In this document: piece by piece, positions 7,159-16,115 of the stretch | Layout of the letters: each line of letters opens with the position of its first letter | How positions within the stretch are numbered: the stretch's first letter is position 1 | Assembly (NCBI GenBank): GCA_963742035.1 | Contig: CAVUKH010000008.1 | Location: 62,001-126,000, forward strand | From: Bog-473 sp963742035 | GTDB lineage: Bacteria > Actinomycetota > Acidimicrobiia > Acidimicrobiales > RAAP-2 | Reading direction: 5' to 3' | DNA length: 64,000 bases | Position numbers and translations under genes: made by a program | Notes under the pieces: generated by a model | The model's database searches: none | Told to the model about the DNA's origin: nothing | Seen by the model: only the letters and a program-made list of their open reading frames with translations

Positions 7159-8019
7159 CTACGTGTTGGTGTCGTCGGTCGGGACGAGCTGAGGACTAGG
7201 GAGGGGTGCCGTGTGGGCAACAGGCGGTCGCTGGGGGCAGTGCGCGTCGAGCGTAAAGGCCGTCATCGACAGTGATCCGTAGGCGTAGCCATCCACCAGG
7301 ACATCTGTGGTCGATCCCCCAGCCTCGGCCAGTCCGGCGAGATAGACGAGAGGGAGAAAGTGGTCGGGGGTGGGGACCGCGTTCGGGAAATCAGCGTGAT
7401 CGCGGAGACCGAGGACCTCTGCGGGTGATGTGGTCATGTGCTCCCGAGCGGCCTCGTCGAAGCGATGCGCCCAGTCAAGGCCGCCGTCGGGTTGGCTCCA
7501 GTCGATTCGACGCAGATTATGAACCACGTTGCCGCTGACGACGATCAGGATGCCGCGCTGGCGCAGCGGTGCGAGCTTCGCCCCGAGTTCGAAGTGGTAC
7601 TCAAGCGGCCTCTCGGCATTGATCGATAGCTGCACGACCGGTACGTCCGCATTGGGAAACGCGTGCACGAGGACCGACCAGGTGCCGTGATCGAGGCCCC
7701 AGCTGTCGTGGTCGAACCCGATCCAGGTGGGTTTGACCACCTCGGCCACCTCCTCCGCAAGGGTGGGATCGCCTGTCGCGGGATATTGCACGGCGAAGAG
7801 TTCATCGGGGAACCCGTAGAAGTCGTGGATCGTCTTGGGTTGACCCATGGCGGTGACCGCCGACGCGTTGACGTACCAATGGGCGGAGACAGCCAGGATT
7901 GCACGAGGTCGTGGCACTGAGTCCCCAAAGGCCCGCCATGCCTCGGTGTAGCCGTTGTGATCCAGCGCGTTCATCGGGCTCCCGTGTCCCAGGAATGCCG
8001 CCGGCATCAACTCGCTCAT
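7159..8019 (-). CDS. ygiD: 4,5-DOPA dioxygenase extradiol family protein (YgiD-like)
   Basis: This class III extradiol ring-cleavage dioxygenase fold (LigB/DODA) has 286 residues. I chose the ATG at 8019 because GGATAAGG lies nine bases upstream; an ATG three codons earlier (8028) is too close to that site. Conserved metal or catalytic histidines are visible: GHGSPMNAL (His12), SAHWYV (His47), SGNVVHN (His167) and TPDHFLP (His220). The E. coli relative opens L-DOPA between carbons 4 and 5 with zinc or iron; the natural substrate in most bacteria is not known. The length matches the family. Confidence 0.88.
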   Translation of the reverse strand: MSELMPAAFLGHGSPMNALDHNGYTEAWRAFGDSVPRPRAILAVSAHWYVNASAVTAMGQPKTIHDFYGFPDELFAVQYPATGDPTLAEEVAEVVKPTWIGFDHDSWGLDHGTWSVLVHAFPNADVPVVQLSINAERPLEYHFELGAKLAPLRQRGILIVVSGNVVHNLRRIDWSQPDGGLDWAHRFDEAAREHMTTSPAEVLGLRDHADFPNAVPTPDHFLPLVYLAGLAEAGGSTTDVLVDGYAYGSLSMTAFTLDAHCPQRPPVAHTAPLPSPQLVPTDDTNT

Positions 8020-8231
8020 GAGCCACATCCTTATCCAACTGCCTCGATGTGGTCGGTTATCGATCCACTGATTTCCGGTCCGGCGCCCACAGTATGAGGC
8101 TGGGCGCAGCGGCGCCACGACCCAGAGCCACGGGAAGGCCCCTCCACCTTTGCGTCGACCCGTCGGGTCTCGATCGTGTCGAGGCCGGACTCTCGCTACA
8201 TTGAGGTCTCTACCACGACGAGAGGATCGCG

Positions 8232-8543
8232 ATGTCGTCAAGCTCAGGGCCCGAGCATCTCAGCGGCCATCATCGAGACACCTTGCAACAGATCTTTCAG
8301 CAAAAGACCAATCACAACGTCGAATGGCACGACGTCGTGTCACTCCTCGAAGCGGTCGGAACAATCGAACAACAACACGATGACATGTTTCTGTTCCGCA
8401 TCGGCGAAGAGACACAAGTTTTCAGGCGACCGAGCGACAAGGACATCGACGGACAACAACTCGTCGACTTGCGTCGAATATTGACGAGTGCCGGCTACGA
8501 CGCCATGGCAGCCGGGCTCGCAGACAAAGGCAAAGAAGTCTGA
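8232..8543 (+). CDS. Conserved hypothetical protein, first gene of a two-gene unit
   Basis: This 103-residue, hydrophilic, mostly helical protein has GAGAGG seven bases before the ATG. The N-terminal part contains HRDTLQQIFQ and NVEWHDVVSLLEAVGTIEQQ, the middle is a short strand pair (MFLFRIGEETQVFRRP), and it ends with a VDLRRILTSAGY helix. The pattern is that of a small conserved actinobacterial family without assigned function; the DVVSLLEAVG...F.FRIG layout is distantly reminiscent of HicA-like RNA-binding folds, which I would not assert. The stop is two bases before the next start, so co-translation is likely. Composition is noticeably AT-richer than in the downstream genes. Confidence 0.7.
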   Translation: MSSSSGPEHLSGHHRDTLQQIFQQKTNHNVEWHDVVSLLEAVGTIEQQHDDMFLFRIGEETQVFRRPSDKDIDGQQLVDLRRILTSAGYDAMAAGLADKGKEV

Positions 8544-8545
8544 CG

Positions 8546-8971
8546 ATGGTCGACGGCCCGGAGCAGATCCTCGGCAAGACCGTTGTTGCTGTCATCGACT
8601 TCCACGAAACCGTGATCTACGTGACTGATGCTGCGCCTCACCAGCGGCCCGAGCGGTTGGTTGCGACGGATCCACACGGACACTTTCAAAAGGTCCACCA
8701 TCACGCCGGCAATCCCTCGGGTGCGTACGAAGAGGACAGTCCCGCATACTGGCGCGAACTGACCGACGCCCTCTCCCCTGCGGGGGCAATCCTGCTCCTC
8801 GGACATGGCGCAGGAAAGGCGAACGCGTCGCATCGCTGGGTTGCCTACGTCGAGGAACATCGTAAGGATGTCGCAGCCAAGGTCGTCGCCGATGTGCGGG
8901 TGGACATTGATCACCTCGAAACGAAACAGGTTCTCGGGCTGGCCCAGTACTACTTTGCGGCGCCCCTTTAG
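8546..8971 (+). CDS. Small release-factor-like protein (baeRF / 'translational machinery protein' type)
   Basis: This 141-residue protein opens with a strand that resembles short archaeo-eukaryotic release factor (eRF1)-like proteins of bacteria (VVAVIDFHETVIYVTD). It continues with a His-rich loop (HGHFQKVHHHAGN), YWRELTDALSPAGAILLLGHGAGKANASHRWVAYV, and the final VDIDHLETKQVLGLAQYYF, which corresponds to the L7Ae-like third domain (usual form LVLGPGxAK...HPTDGQIxALAxxYF). Such proteins are thought to act at ribosomes or in stress, but no biochemical role is established. It is almost certainly co-transcribed with the preceding gene. Confidence 0.65.
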   Translation: MVDGPEQILGKTVVAVIDFHETVIYVTDAAPHQRPERLVATDPHGHFQKVHHHAGNPSGAYEEDSPAYWRELTDALSPAGAILLLGHGAGKANASHRWVAYVEEHRKDVAAKVVADVRVDIDHLETKQVLGLAQYYFAAPL

Positions 8972-9057
8972 GGTCACGCACTCTCGGCGGCTGCCACCGT
9001 CACGACCAGAGCGAGTCGCGGGTTGCCTGCCCCGGAGATCGTTCTAATCTGCTCCTC

Positions 9058-9258
9058 GTGTTCGCAATGACCGCGGCCACAGGGGTGAGGCTCGCCGAGG
9101 TGGCGTTTCTGCTGATCCTGATTGCCGGCGTGTGGTTCGTGGCAGCGGAGATCCCAGCGCTGGGCATGCAGCGAGTGCGAACGATCGTCGCAGGTTCGGC
9201 TCTGGCCGTGGCCGGCATCCTGCTCATCGTCGCCACCCACTGGGGCCACTTCGGCTGA
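9058..9258 (+). CDS. Small two-helix membrane protein
   Basis: This 66-residue protein has two hydrophobic segments: VRLAEVAFLLILIAGVWFVA and TIVAGSALAVAGILLIVATH. The start is either GTG 9058 or ATG 9067. A -10-like TCTAAT (9043-9048) lies ten bases before the GTG, so the mRNA may have almost no leader. No family was recognised. It stands alone between the release-factor-like gene and a methyltransferase. Confidence 0.55.
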   Translation: MFAMTAATGVRLAEVAFLLILIAGVWFVAAEIPALGMQRVRTIVAGSALAVAGILLIVATHWGHFG

Positions 9259-9416
9259 GCCGTTGGCTCTCTCCGCGCCGCTCGCGAGCGCCGACATGAG
9301 GGAGCTCGCTTCGCGCACACGACGGGCAGATACTTGGCTCCACCCCGGCCACGAGCTGCCGCCGCCGGAACCCGCAGCAACGAAGCGGAGGCGCACGCCT
9401 CTGGCAGAGTGGGCCG

Positions 9417-10277
9417 GTGGGAGAAGGGAGCGTCCGCCACGGTTGGGAAGACTGGGTGTGGGACGAGACCGTGTTCGAGGGCACTGCTCCCTACTACCCA
9501 CGAGGCCGTAAACCGTACGCTCGCGGCCTCGCGGACGCCCTGGCTGCTCACCTCGACCTTGACGGCCGGGGACGACTCCTCGATGTCGGCTGTGGACCAG
9601 GCACCGTGGCCCTGTTGTTCGCCCGTCTCTTTGAGAGCGTGGTGGGGTTGGACGCCGATGCTGGAATGATTGCCGAAGCGAGACGGGCGGCCGCAAAAGA
9701 GCCCGGAACGGCGGCGACCTGGGTTCGCATGCGAGCCGAGGAACTTCCAAGAGCGCTCGGAAGCTTCAGGGTCATCAGCTTCGGCCAGTCGTTCCACTGG
9801 ATGGATCGGCCGCGAGTGGCCTCCGCCGTTCGCACGATGCTCGAGCCTGACGGCGCTGTCGTCCAACTGGACCTCTGGCACACCAACCCGCCGGATCGGG
9901 AGCTTCCCGCAGGAGTTCATCCAGCGGTACCAGAAGCAGCCATCGACGATGTACGCCGTCGCTGGCTCGGGCCCGACCGCCGGGCGGGTCAAGGGTTCCG
10001 CAACACCTCGCCGTCAGGTGAGGACGAGGTGTTCCAGGGCGCCGGCTTCAGCCCCGAAGAGGTGATTGTGGTACCGGACAACCGAGTCCTGGAGCGATCG
10101 GTCGATGACGTGATCGCATGGGTGCTGTCCACCTCGTCGACCGCTCCTCACCTCTTTGGAGATCGGCTCCCAGAGTTCGTGAGCGAATTGCGCTCACGCT
10201 TGATCGACGCCTCTCCCGATGGCCGGTTCAGCGTCCCGCTGTCGGAGAACAGGCTTCGCATTCGCAGGCTCCGTTGA
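9417..10277 (+). CDS. Class I SAM-dependent methyltransferase
   Basis: This 286-residue protein starts at GTG. Motif I is LLDVGCGPGTVALLFARLF, motif II VVGLDADAGMI, and a later segment FRVISFGQSFHWMDRP matches the SFHW motif of Methyltransf_11/25-type enzymes. The C-terminal 130 residues are family-typical and do not name a substrate. It ends 137 bases before the esterase start; the two may share a transcript. Confidence 0.82.
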   Translation: MGEGSVRHGWEDWVWDETVFEGTAPYYPRGRKPYARGLADALAAHLDLDGRGRLLDVGCGPGTVALLFARLFESVVGLDADAGMIAEARRAAAKEPGTAATWVRMRAEELPRALGSFRVISFGQSFHWMDRPRVASAVRTMLEPDGAVVQLDLWHTNPPDRELPAGVHPAVPEAAIDDVRRRWLGPDRRAGQGFRNTSPSGEDEVFQGAGFSPEEVIVVPDNRVLERSVDDVIAWVLSTSSTAPHLFGDRLPEFVSELRSRLIDASPDGRFSVPLSENRLRIRRLR

Positions 10278-10414
10278 GGGAGGCGGGTGGCCGCTGTGCC
10301 GTCGGATGGCGCCGGTGGCGACAACGCGCCGCCGGCACGGATTTCGGACCGGACCGATTGGGCCTGTGTCTGTACCATGGCCGAGGAATGACCCGCCTAC
10401 GAGGGGGGACGTGC

Positions 10415-11401
10415 ATGACAGAAAATGACGCAGGACGCACGCCCACCGGACGCCACGTCGTCCGATTCATCCCGGTACCGACCTCGGTCAGCGAGCAAGC
10501 ACAACAGTTCCTCGGGACCGACCTGTTCGGCGGCGCCGGACAACTGGTGCCGAGGGACACCGCCGGATGGCGGTTGCTGATCAAAGAGACTGATGAGCTG
10601 CTCGTCGCTGTCATGGGCGCACAGGTCGAACAGCTCCGCTCATCCGTTCAGGCCACGACGGTCAGTGGAGTGCCGGTATTCGTGGTCACGCCGGAAGGTG
10701 TGGACGAGGGCCCTACGCAGCCGATCTACTTGGACATTCACGGCGGTTCGCTGGTGATGGGCAGCGGCAAGGCATGCGAAGTGATGGCACGAAGGATGGC
10801 GGACCAGGTGCAGATGCAGACCTGGTCCGTCGACTATCGGATGCCACCTGACGATCCCTACCCGGCTGCGCTCGATGATGTCCTCGCTGTCTATCGCGGT
10901 CTTCTCAATGATCGGGCACCCGAGCAGATCGTGGTGGGCGGGGGGTCGGCAGGGGGCAACCTGGCTGCGGCTCTGATCTTGCGGGCACGTGACGAAGGGT
11001 TGCCCCTTCCAGCCGCACTGATTTTGCTCACACCCGAAGTCGACCTCACCGAGTCTGGCGACTCATTCCGGACGAATCTGGGTATCGACAACGTGTTGAC
11101 GGAGAGTCTGGCCGACTCGATCGCCTTGTACGCCGGTGACCACGACCTCCGACACCCCTACCTGTCTCCGCTGTTCGGCGACCTGACTCTCCCCTTCCCA
11201 CCGACTTTTCTCCAAGCCGGAACACGAGACCTGTTTCTGTCCAACGCGGTTCGGACGCATCGGAAGCTCCGAGCGGGCGGCGTTGATGCCCAACTCCACG
11301 TGTTCGAGGCCATGCCCCATGGCGGGTTCTTCGGCGCGCCCGAGGACGACGACCTGACCGACGAAATCCGTCGTTTCCTGGCAGCCCACGTCGGAACCTG
11401 A
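10415..11401 (+). CDS. Alpha/beta hydrolase of the hormone-sensitive lipase family
   Basis: This 328-residue protein has its ATG at 10415, preceded by a G-rich ribosome binding site (GAGGGGGG); an upstream open extension overlaps the methyltransferase and is not coding. It has the oxyanion-hole motif (DIHGGSLVMG), the nucleophile elbow GGGSAGGN, the Asp of AGTRDLF and the His of MPHGGF, the complete triad of the bacterial HSL (class IV) esterases. It probably hydrolyses short acyl or aryl esters in the cytoplasm; the physiological substrate is unknown. Confidence 0.86.
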   Translation: MTENDAGRTPTGRHVVRFIPVPTSVSEQAQQFLGTDLFGGAGQLVPRDTAGWRLLIKETDELLVAVMGAQVEQLRSSVQATTVSGVPVFVVTPEGVDEGPTQPIYLDIHGGSLVMGSGKACEVMARRMADQVQMQTWSVDYRMPPDDPYPAALDDVLAVYRGLLNDRAPEQIVVGGGSAGGNLAAALILRARDEGLPLPAALILLTPEVDLTESGDSFRTNLGIDNVLTESLADSIALYAGDHDLRHPYLSPLFGDLTLPFPPTFLQAGTRDLFLSNAVRTHRKLRAGGVDAQLHVFEAMPHGGFFGAPEDDDLTDEIRRFLAAHVGT

Positions 11402-11472
11402 TCGTCAGTCGGTGCGCCGGAGGCGCCGGACCCCGGATTCCACAGGCTCAGCGGGGCGTCGCCCGCTGCCGC

Positions 11473-12495
11473 TCACGCCGGCCGAGGTGTCACCGATGCC
11501 ATCGCGATCACCATTTCCGCCAGGGTCTCCTCGCTGATGAGGTAGGGGGTGTAGAAGCCCACCCGATCGACCATCCCTCCGAATCGGCGGGCGATGTCCG
11601 CGGCCACGTCGCCGGGTGAGCCCACCGCGGCAAGTGCGGCGAGCATGTCGTCGTCGATCAGTCCCGGCATCTCATCCCAGCGTCCCGACTTGGAGAGGCT
11701 GTTGAGCTCAGGTTGGAGCGCCTCCCAGCCTTCGGCCTCGAGCACCGGGCGATAGGCCGGTGTCGACGCGTAGAAGGAGAGAAGCCACCGACCGGCGGAC
11801 CGGGCGATCTCGAGTTCTTCCTCCTTCTGCCCGCAACAGACGATGACCTCGCCCGTCACGGTCAACGACGAGCGATGCCTCCCCCCTCGAGCCAGTCCTT
11901 CCACAATGGCGGGAAGGCTGCGCTCCATGAAGTGCGTCGCCGTGTTGAACGGCATCACGAGGACGCCGTCGCCCACCTCGGAGGCCAGTCGGAGCATCTG
12001 CGGGCCGAGCCCGCCCAGGGCGATCGGGGGCGGCCCGTAGGGGTTGGGTCCCGGATTGAACAACGGCGGCATCAGCGTGTGTGACCAGAACTCACCCCGG
12101 AAGTCCAGCGCCTCCCCTGTCTCCCACGCCGCAAAGATGGCACGGAGCGCTGCGACCATCTCGCGCATGCGGGCGACGGGGCGATCGAACGACGCGCCAT
12201 ACCTCTTTTCGACCTGCGTCTTGATCTGAGAGCCGAGACCCAGGGTGAATCGACCACCGGTGAGCAGCTGCAGGTCGTAGGCCTGGTGAGCCAGCTGCAC
12301 GGGGTTGCGCGGGAAGGCGATGGCGACGTTGGTTGCCAGCTGGAGGGTCGTTGTCGTGCCGGCGGCCAGGACCAGGGGCGTGAAGACATCGTGGGGTCCT
12401 TCGAACGTGAAGGCGCCGTCCACCCCAATCTGTTCCAGTCGTTGCGCGTGGGCCGGCGCGTCGGTGAGGCCGGCCAGCATGGTGTCGAACTTCAT
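11473..12495 (-). CDS. F420-dependent luciferase-like oxidoreductase (MSMEG_2256 family)
   Basis: This 340-residue LLM-class enzyme has ATG after GGGAGG. Family features include MKFDTMLAGLTDAPAHAQRLEQIGVDGAF at the N-terminus, the ATNVAIAFPRNPVQLAHQAYDLQLLTGGRFTLGLG core and the PPIALGGLGPQML segment. These match the TIGR03617 subfamily, whose members are predicted to use reduced coenzyme F420. Substrate unknown. Together with the PPOX protein and the FrhB-like protein elsewhere in the window it indicates an F420-using organism. Confidence 0.87.
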   Translation of the reverse strand: MKFDTMLAGLTDAPAHAQRLEQIGVDGAFTFEGPHDVFTPLVLAAGTTTTLQLATNVAIAFPRNPVQLAHQAYDLQLLTGGRFTLGLGSQIKTQVEKRYGASFDRPVARMREMVAALRAIFAAWETGEALDFRGEFWSHTLMPPLFNPGPNPYGPPPIALGGLGPQMLRLASEVGDGVLVMPFNTATHFMERSLPAIVEGLARGGRHRSSLTVTGEVIVCCGQKEEELEIARSAGRWLLSFYASTPAYRPVLEAEGWEALQPELNSLSKSGRWDEMPGLIDDDMLAALAAVGSPGDVAADIARRFGGMVDRVGFYTPYLISEETLAEMVIAMASVTPRPA

Positions 12496-12759
12496 GAGCG
12501 CCTCCCGTCAGCCTCCAGCATGCCCGTTGAAGCAGATGCACCGGACGGTGCGCCACGAGGAACGGGGATCCCGCTCCTGGCATCTGCCGTCGAAGCTTCA
12601 ATCTCGCATTTTCCGCGCCCGTCGGGGTACGGAACCGGACGCTGGGAGCTGTTGGCGATGTCTCGCTCGAATCACGAGGGTGCTGTCGACCCTGATCGTC
12701 AAGGGTCGGGTGACGCGGTCAGGCGCGCTCGCCGGCTGAGCTCTCGCGGGTGCATTGCG
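12496..12759. other. Intergenic region
   Basis: This stretch lies between the leftward oxidoreductase start and the leftward transporter stop. It contains the leader of the oxidoreductase gene (GGGAGG before its ATG). No gene, repeat or convincing terminator was recognised. Confidence 0.4.
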
Positions 12760-14382
12760 CTAGAGCTCGTACGTCTTCCCCGGTATGCGGTGAATGGTGA
12801 ACGCCGCGACCACCGCGCCCACGAGAATGAGACCGCCGGACAGGACCAGAGCCTCGTGCAATCCCGAGCCGAAAGCGTTGTAGGCCGCGTTGACCACTTT
12901 CGTGGCGATTTTTGCCACAGCCTCGTTCTTGGAATGCTCAGCGCTGCTTGCTGCTCCTCCGCTCGAGGCTCCGCCCGTCTGAATGGCGTGCTCCACCAGA
13001 CTCTGAAAGTTCGGGGGGATCCCGATCGCCTTCAGGCGGGCGGCGAGGTCGCCCGTCAGCTTGGCGTTCACGATGGAGCCCAGAATGGCCACACCGAACA
13101 CAGCGCCCATCTCACGACTCGTGTTGGTGGCGGATGCCGCCATTCCCGAGCGCTCCGGCGGCACCACGCTGAGGGGCACAGACGTGACGGGCACCAGCAA
13201 CATGCCGATGCCAATGCCCGCTACCGGAAGCACCCAACCCAGGGTCCCGAAGTCGACCGTCGGCGAGAGCACCGCGTTGGCCACCAGGATGCCGCCCCCA
13301 GCCAAAAGGCTTCCGATGACCATGGGCCACCGTGGCCCGATACGCGCCACCAGCGGGCCAGTGAGTGCGGAGGCGATGATCAGCCCGGCCGCCATCGGAA
13401 GAAAGTCGACTGCCGTTTGGTAGGCCGACGCATTCGCCACGACCTGTAGGTAGAGCGCCGTAAAGAAGAAGATGGAGAACGTGCCGAAGTAGGCCACGAA
13501 GGCCACGAAATTGGAGCCGGCAAAAGGAGGAAGGCGGAACATTGACAGATCGAGCATCGGGCTCTTGACCTTCTTCTCCGTAATGACGAACGCGATGCCG
13601 GAGACAGCGCAGAGGACAAAGAGCGTCACGATCCACGGTGCGGTGTACCCGGACTCCTCCCCCTGGATCACGGCGAACGAGACACACGCGAGAAATGCCG
13701 CACCGAACAGGAACCCCAAGACGTCGATACGACGACCCTGCCGGTCGGCCGTCTCGGGAACGGCCACCGCCGCCAAAACGAAGGCCACGACACCAAAACC
13801 CAAGTTGAACCAGAAGATGGCACGCCAGCTGGAGAAGCCAACGAGGAAGCCACCAATGACGGGCCCCAGGGCCAACGCAAGCCCCGAGACGGCGGCCCAC
13901 ACCCCGAGTGCATCGGCACGAGTCTCTCGGTCCGGGTACACGTGCCTGATGATCGACAGGGTGCCGGGCTCACTGGCGGCGGCGCCGATCCCCATGATCA
14001 CCCGGCCGGCGATGAGCCAATCCACATTGCCCGCCAGAGCTGCGACGACAGAGCCACCACAGAAGATGGCCACCCCGACGAGCATGACGCGCTTGCGGCC
14101 GAAGATGTCGCCGAGCATTCCGGCGACCAGCATGAAGCTGGCGAACGTCAGCGCGTACCCGTTGACCACCCACTGCAGCGAGGTGACACCAGCATGGAGA
14201 TCGCTCTGGACGTTGGCCAAGCCGACGCTGACGACGGTGTTGTCCAAGAAAGTGAGGAACAGGACCCCGCACAACGTGGCGAGCGCAAGGGCCTGGGCGC
14301 CCGAACCCAGCCCACCCTTCTTGATATCGAATCCGGCCGGCGCGCCCTCAATGCCGATGGCCCCAGGGACCCCCTGCGTCAC
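12760..14382 (-). CDS. MFS drug:H+ antiporter, DHA2 family (14 TM, EmrB/QacA type)
   Basis: This 540-residue protein starts at GTG 14382, preceded by GAGGAAGG nine bases upstream; longer frames begin in the divergent promoter region. The sequence has the MFS hallmarks of this family: LDNTVVSVGLANVQSDL in TM1 (the motif LDxTxVNVALP type), GDIFGRKRVMLVG between TM2 and TM3, and ALGPVIGGFLVGFSSWRAIFWFN, the motif C/antiporter signature. About 14 hydrophobic helices fit QacA/EmrB exporters. It faces a flavin reductase-like gene across a short inverted repeat. Confidence 0.9.
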   Translation of the reverse strand: MTQGVPGAIGIEGAPAGFDIKKGGLGSGAQALALATLCGVLFLTFLDNTVVSVGLANVQSDLHAGVTSLQWVVNGYALTFASFMLVAGMLGDIFGRKRVMLVGVAIFCGGSVVAALAGNVDWLIAGRVIMGIGAAASEPGTLSIIRHVYPDRETRADALGVWAAVSGLALALGPVIGGFLVGFSSWRAIFWFNLGFGVVAFVLAAVAVPETADRQGRRIDVLGFLFGAAFLACVSFAVIQGEESGYTAPWIVTLFVLCAVSGIAFVITEKKVKSPMLDLSMFRLPPFAGSNFVAFVAYFGTFSIFFFTALYLQVVANASAYQTAVDFLPMAAGLIIASALTGPLVARIGPRWPMVIGSLLAGGGILVANAVLSPTVDFGTLGWVLPVAGIGIGMLLVPVTSVPLSVVPPERSGMAASATNTSREMGAVFGVAILGSIVNAKLTGDLAARLKAIGIPPNFQSLVEHAIQTGGASSGGAASSAEHSKNEAVAKIATKVVNAAYNAFGSGLHEALVLSGGLILVGAVVAAFTIHRIPGKTYEL

Positions 14383-14452
14383 GAGCGCGGGCCTTCCTCG
14401 GGCCGCGCGCGGCGAAGCGGATGGCTCCTGCGGTTCATGGACACGAGTTTTG

Positions 14453-14473
14453 CCTACCCACGGGACGGGTAGG
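14453..14473. promoter_or_regulatory. Inverted repeat between the MFS and flavin-reductase genes
   Basis: Perfect 7-bp arms CCTACCC and GGGTAGG are separated by 7 bases in the divergent intergenic region. The site is 70 bp upstream of the exporter start. It has the size of a dimeric repressor operator; a simple RNA hairpin is the alternative. No regulator gene adjoins. Confidence 0.4.
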
Positions 14474-14625
14474 GGAACCCCAACGGGGCGGCGCCGGAGC
14501 TGGCGGCCAGTGCCCGCCCTCCCGCGGGACACCCCCTCGGACGTTTCTGTCGGTTGGGGTGCGCTCGATTGAGGCATTGGAGGACCGGCGGTGCGTTTCG
14601 GTACGGCTTTTCAGACACTCCGCCG

Positions 14626-15117
14626 GTGACCGACACCGACGAACTCGGTCCGTTCTTCGACCTGATCGACTACGCCTACTTCGTGGTTACCGTCAGGTCA
14701 CCGGAGGCGGACATGAGTGGCTGCCTCGCCGGATTCGTGACCCAGTGCAGCATCGACCCGCCCAACTTCCTCGTCTGTATCTCCAAGATCAATCACACCC
14801 TGGCTGTGGCCGAGCGCTCAATGGGGATGGGCCTCCATCTCCTCGGTGAGCACCAGGTCGACCTGGCCCGCCTCTTCGGCGAGGAGACCGGTGATGTCGT
14901 CGACAAGTTCGCATCGGTCGATTGGCGTCTCGGCTCCACCGGAGCGCCGCTGCTGGTGGAAGCCGCCGTGAGCATGGAGGGCCAGGTCCTCGGCCACTTC
15001 TCGGTAGGTGACCACGAGGCCTTCCTGATGCGGGGGGTGCGCGCCGTCTCGGGCGGTCATACCGGGTTGCTCACGTTCAGGGGCGCGCCGCCGCTCCACC
15101 CCGGCCACCCGGCCTGA
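14626..15117 (+). CDS. Flavin reductase-like domain protein
   Basis: This protein has 163 residues from GTG 14626. It has the FMN-binding split-barrel fold of flavin:NAD(P)H reductases: SGCLAGFVTQCSIDPPNFLVCISKINHTLAVAERS, followed by GLHLLGEHQVDLARLFGEETGD and a late HFSVGDHEAFLMRGV. The family reduces free flavin for partner monooxygenases or acts as a stand-alone flavoprotein. No oxygenase adjoins, and only the divergent exporter shares its control region. Confidence 0.82.
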   Translation: MTDTDELGPFFDLIDYAYFVVTVRSPEADMSGCLAGFVTQCSIDPPNFLVCISKINHTLAVAERSMGMGLHLLGEHQVDLARLFGEETGDVVDKFASVDWRLGSTGAPLLVEAAVSMEGQVLGHFSVGDHEAFLMRGVRAVSGGHTGLLTFRGAPPLHPGHPA

Positions 15118-15132
15118 CGGTCGGGCCGATCG

Positions 15133-15579
15133 CTACTCCGACGCTCCGTCGAACGCAGAGGGTTGCACCAGGCTCATCATGTTGCCCGAGTCATCGCGCA
15201 GGGTGGCCTCAATTCCGTAGGGCCGCGGGGCCGGCTCGGCGAGGAAGGTCACCCCCTTGGCCAGCAGTTCCTCATAGGTCTGCTGGCAGTTGTCGGTGGT
15301 CATGACTCCGACGCCCATGGAACCGCCCGCCACGAGGTCACGCAATTGCGCGGCCGCCTCAGCAGACCGACCCATCTCACACGAAGAAAGGATGATCTGA
15401 AGGTCCGGCTGGTCCTTCGGGGCGACCGTCAGCCAACGAAACCCGGCGCCCGCCCCCTCGAATTCCTCCCCCATGGTGATGTCGAAGCGCACCTCGAATC
15501 CCAGCTTTTCGGTGTAGAAGGCCTTGGCGGAGTCCTGGTCCAGGACAAAGACGCTTGTGTGTGACATGCGAGTGATCAT
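15133..15579 (-). CDS. VOC (glyoxalase/dioxygenase fold) protein
   Basis: This protein has 148 residues from ATG 15579 (a second ATG at 15567 is also possible). The VOC pattern is clear: HTSVFVLDQDSAKAFYTEKLGFEVRFD at the start and TYEELLAKGVTFLAEPAPRPYGIEATLRDDSGNMMSLVQP at the end. It is likely a metal-dependent or metal-free small-molecule binding enzyme. It is co-directional with the AraC-type gene 58 bases upstream, a very common actinobacterial pair. Confidence 0.87.
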   Translation of the reverse strand: MITRMSHTSVFVLDQDSAKAFYTEKLGFEVRFDITMGEEFEGAGAGFRWLTVAPKDQPDLQIILSSCEMGRSAEAAAQLRDLVAGGSMGVGVMTTDNCQQTYEELLAKGVTFLAEPAPRPYGIEATLRDDSGNMMSLVQPSAFDGASE

Positions 15580-15637
15580 GCAGCCAGGGTAGAACCACCG
15601 GCCCCGTACAGGCTTCTCCGGGATTGCGCTTCTTCAA

Positions 15638-16027
15638 TCAGCGCTGATCGGTGGCGGGCCCGGCAGCCCCGGGCTCGGGTGGGCGAGGTCGGCTCCAGTC
15701 CATCAGAAAGCAGCCGGGAATCGGCGGCGGACCACCTCGGGCGGTAGAGGCGCGCTGAAATGCACTGGGCGACATGCCGACCATCTCCGAGAAGCGGGAG
15801 CTGAACGACCCCAGACTGGAGAACCCGACCAGCATGCAGACTTCGGTCACCGTCAGATTGGCCGAGCGCAGCAGATCCTTGGCACGCTCCACTCGGCGAC
15901 GGCTCAGATAGTTGGCCGGCGTCTCGCCATAGGCGTCCTTGAAGGCGCGGGCGAAATGGAACTTGGAGAACCCCGCGTGCGCTGCCATCTGGTCGAGGTC
16001 CAACGGGTCAGCAAAGCGCAGGTCCAT
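15638..16027 (-). CDS. AraC-family HTH regulator
   Basis: This 129-residue, DNA-binding-domain-only member has two helix-turn-helix units: LDLDQMAAHAGFSKFHFARAFKDAYGETPANYLSRRRVERAKDLL and VTEVCMLVGFSSLGSFSSRFSEMVGMSPSAF. The tail after residue 105 is proline-rich. It lacks an effector domain and probably regulates the downstream VOC gene. Confidence 0.87.
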   Translation of the reverse strand: MDLRFADPLDLDQMAAHAGFSKFHFARAFKDAYGETPANYLSRRRVERAKDLLRSANLTVTEVCMLVGFSSLGSFSSRFSEMVGMSPSAFQRASTARGGPPPIPGCFLMDWSRPRPPEPGAAGPATDQR

Positions 16028-16115
16028 CAGATCGCCGCGCGTTGCGCAGGTGCGTCATTCGCTGGTGGCCGCTCACCGCCGTGCAGGGTACCGCCCCGTG
16101 CATGAACGGCGAGGA

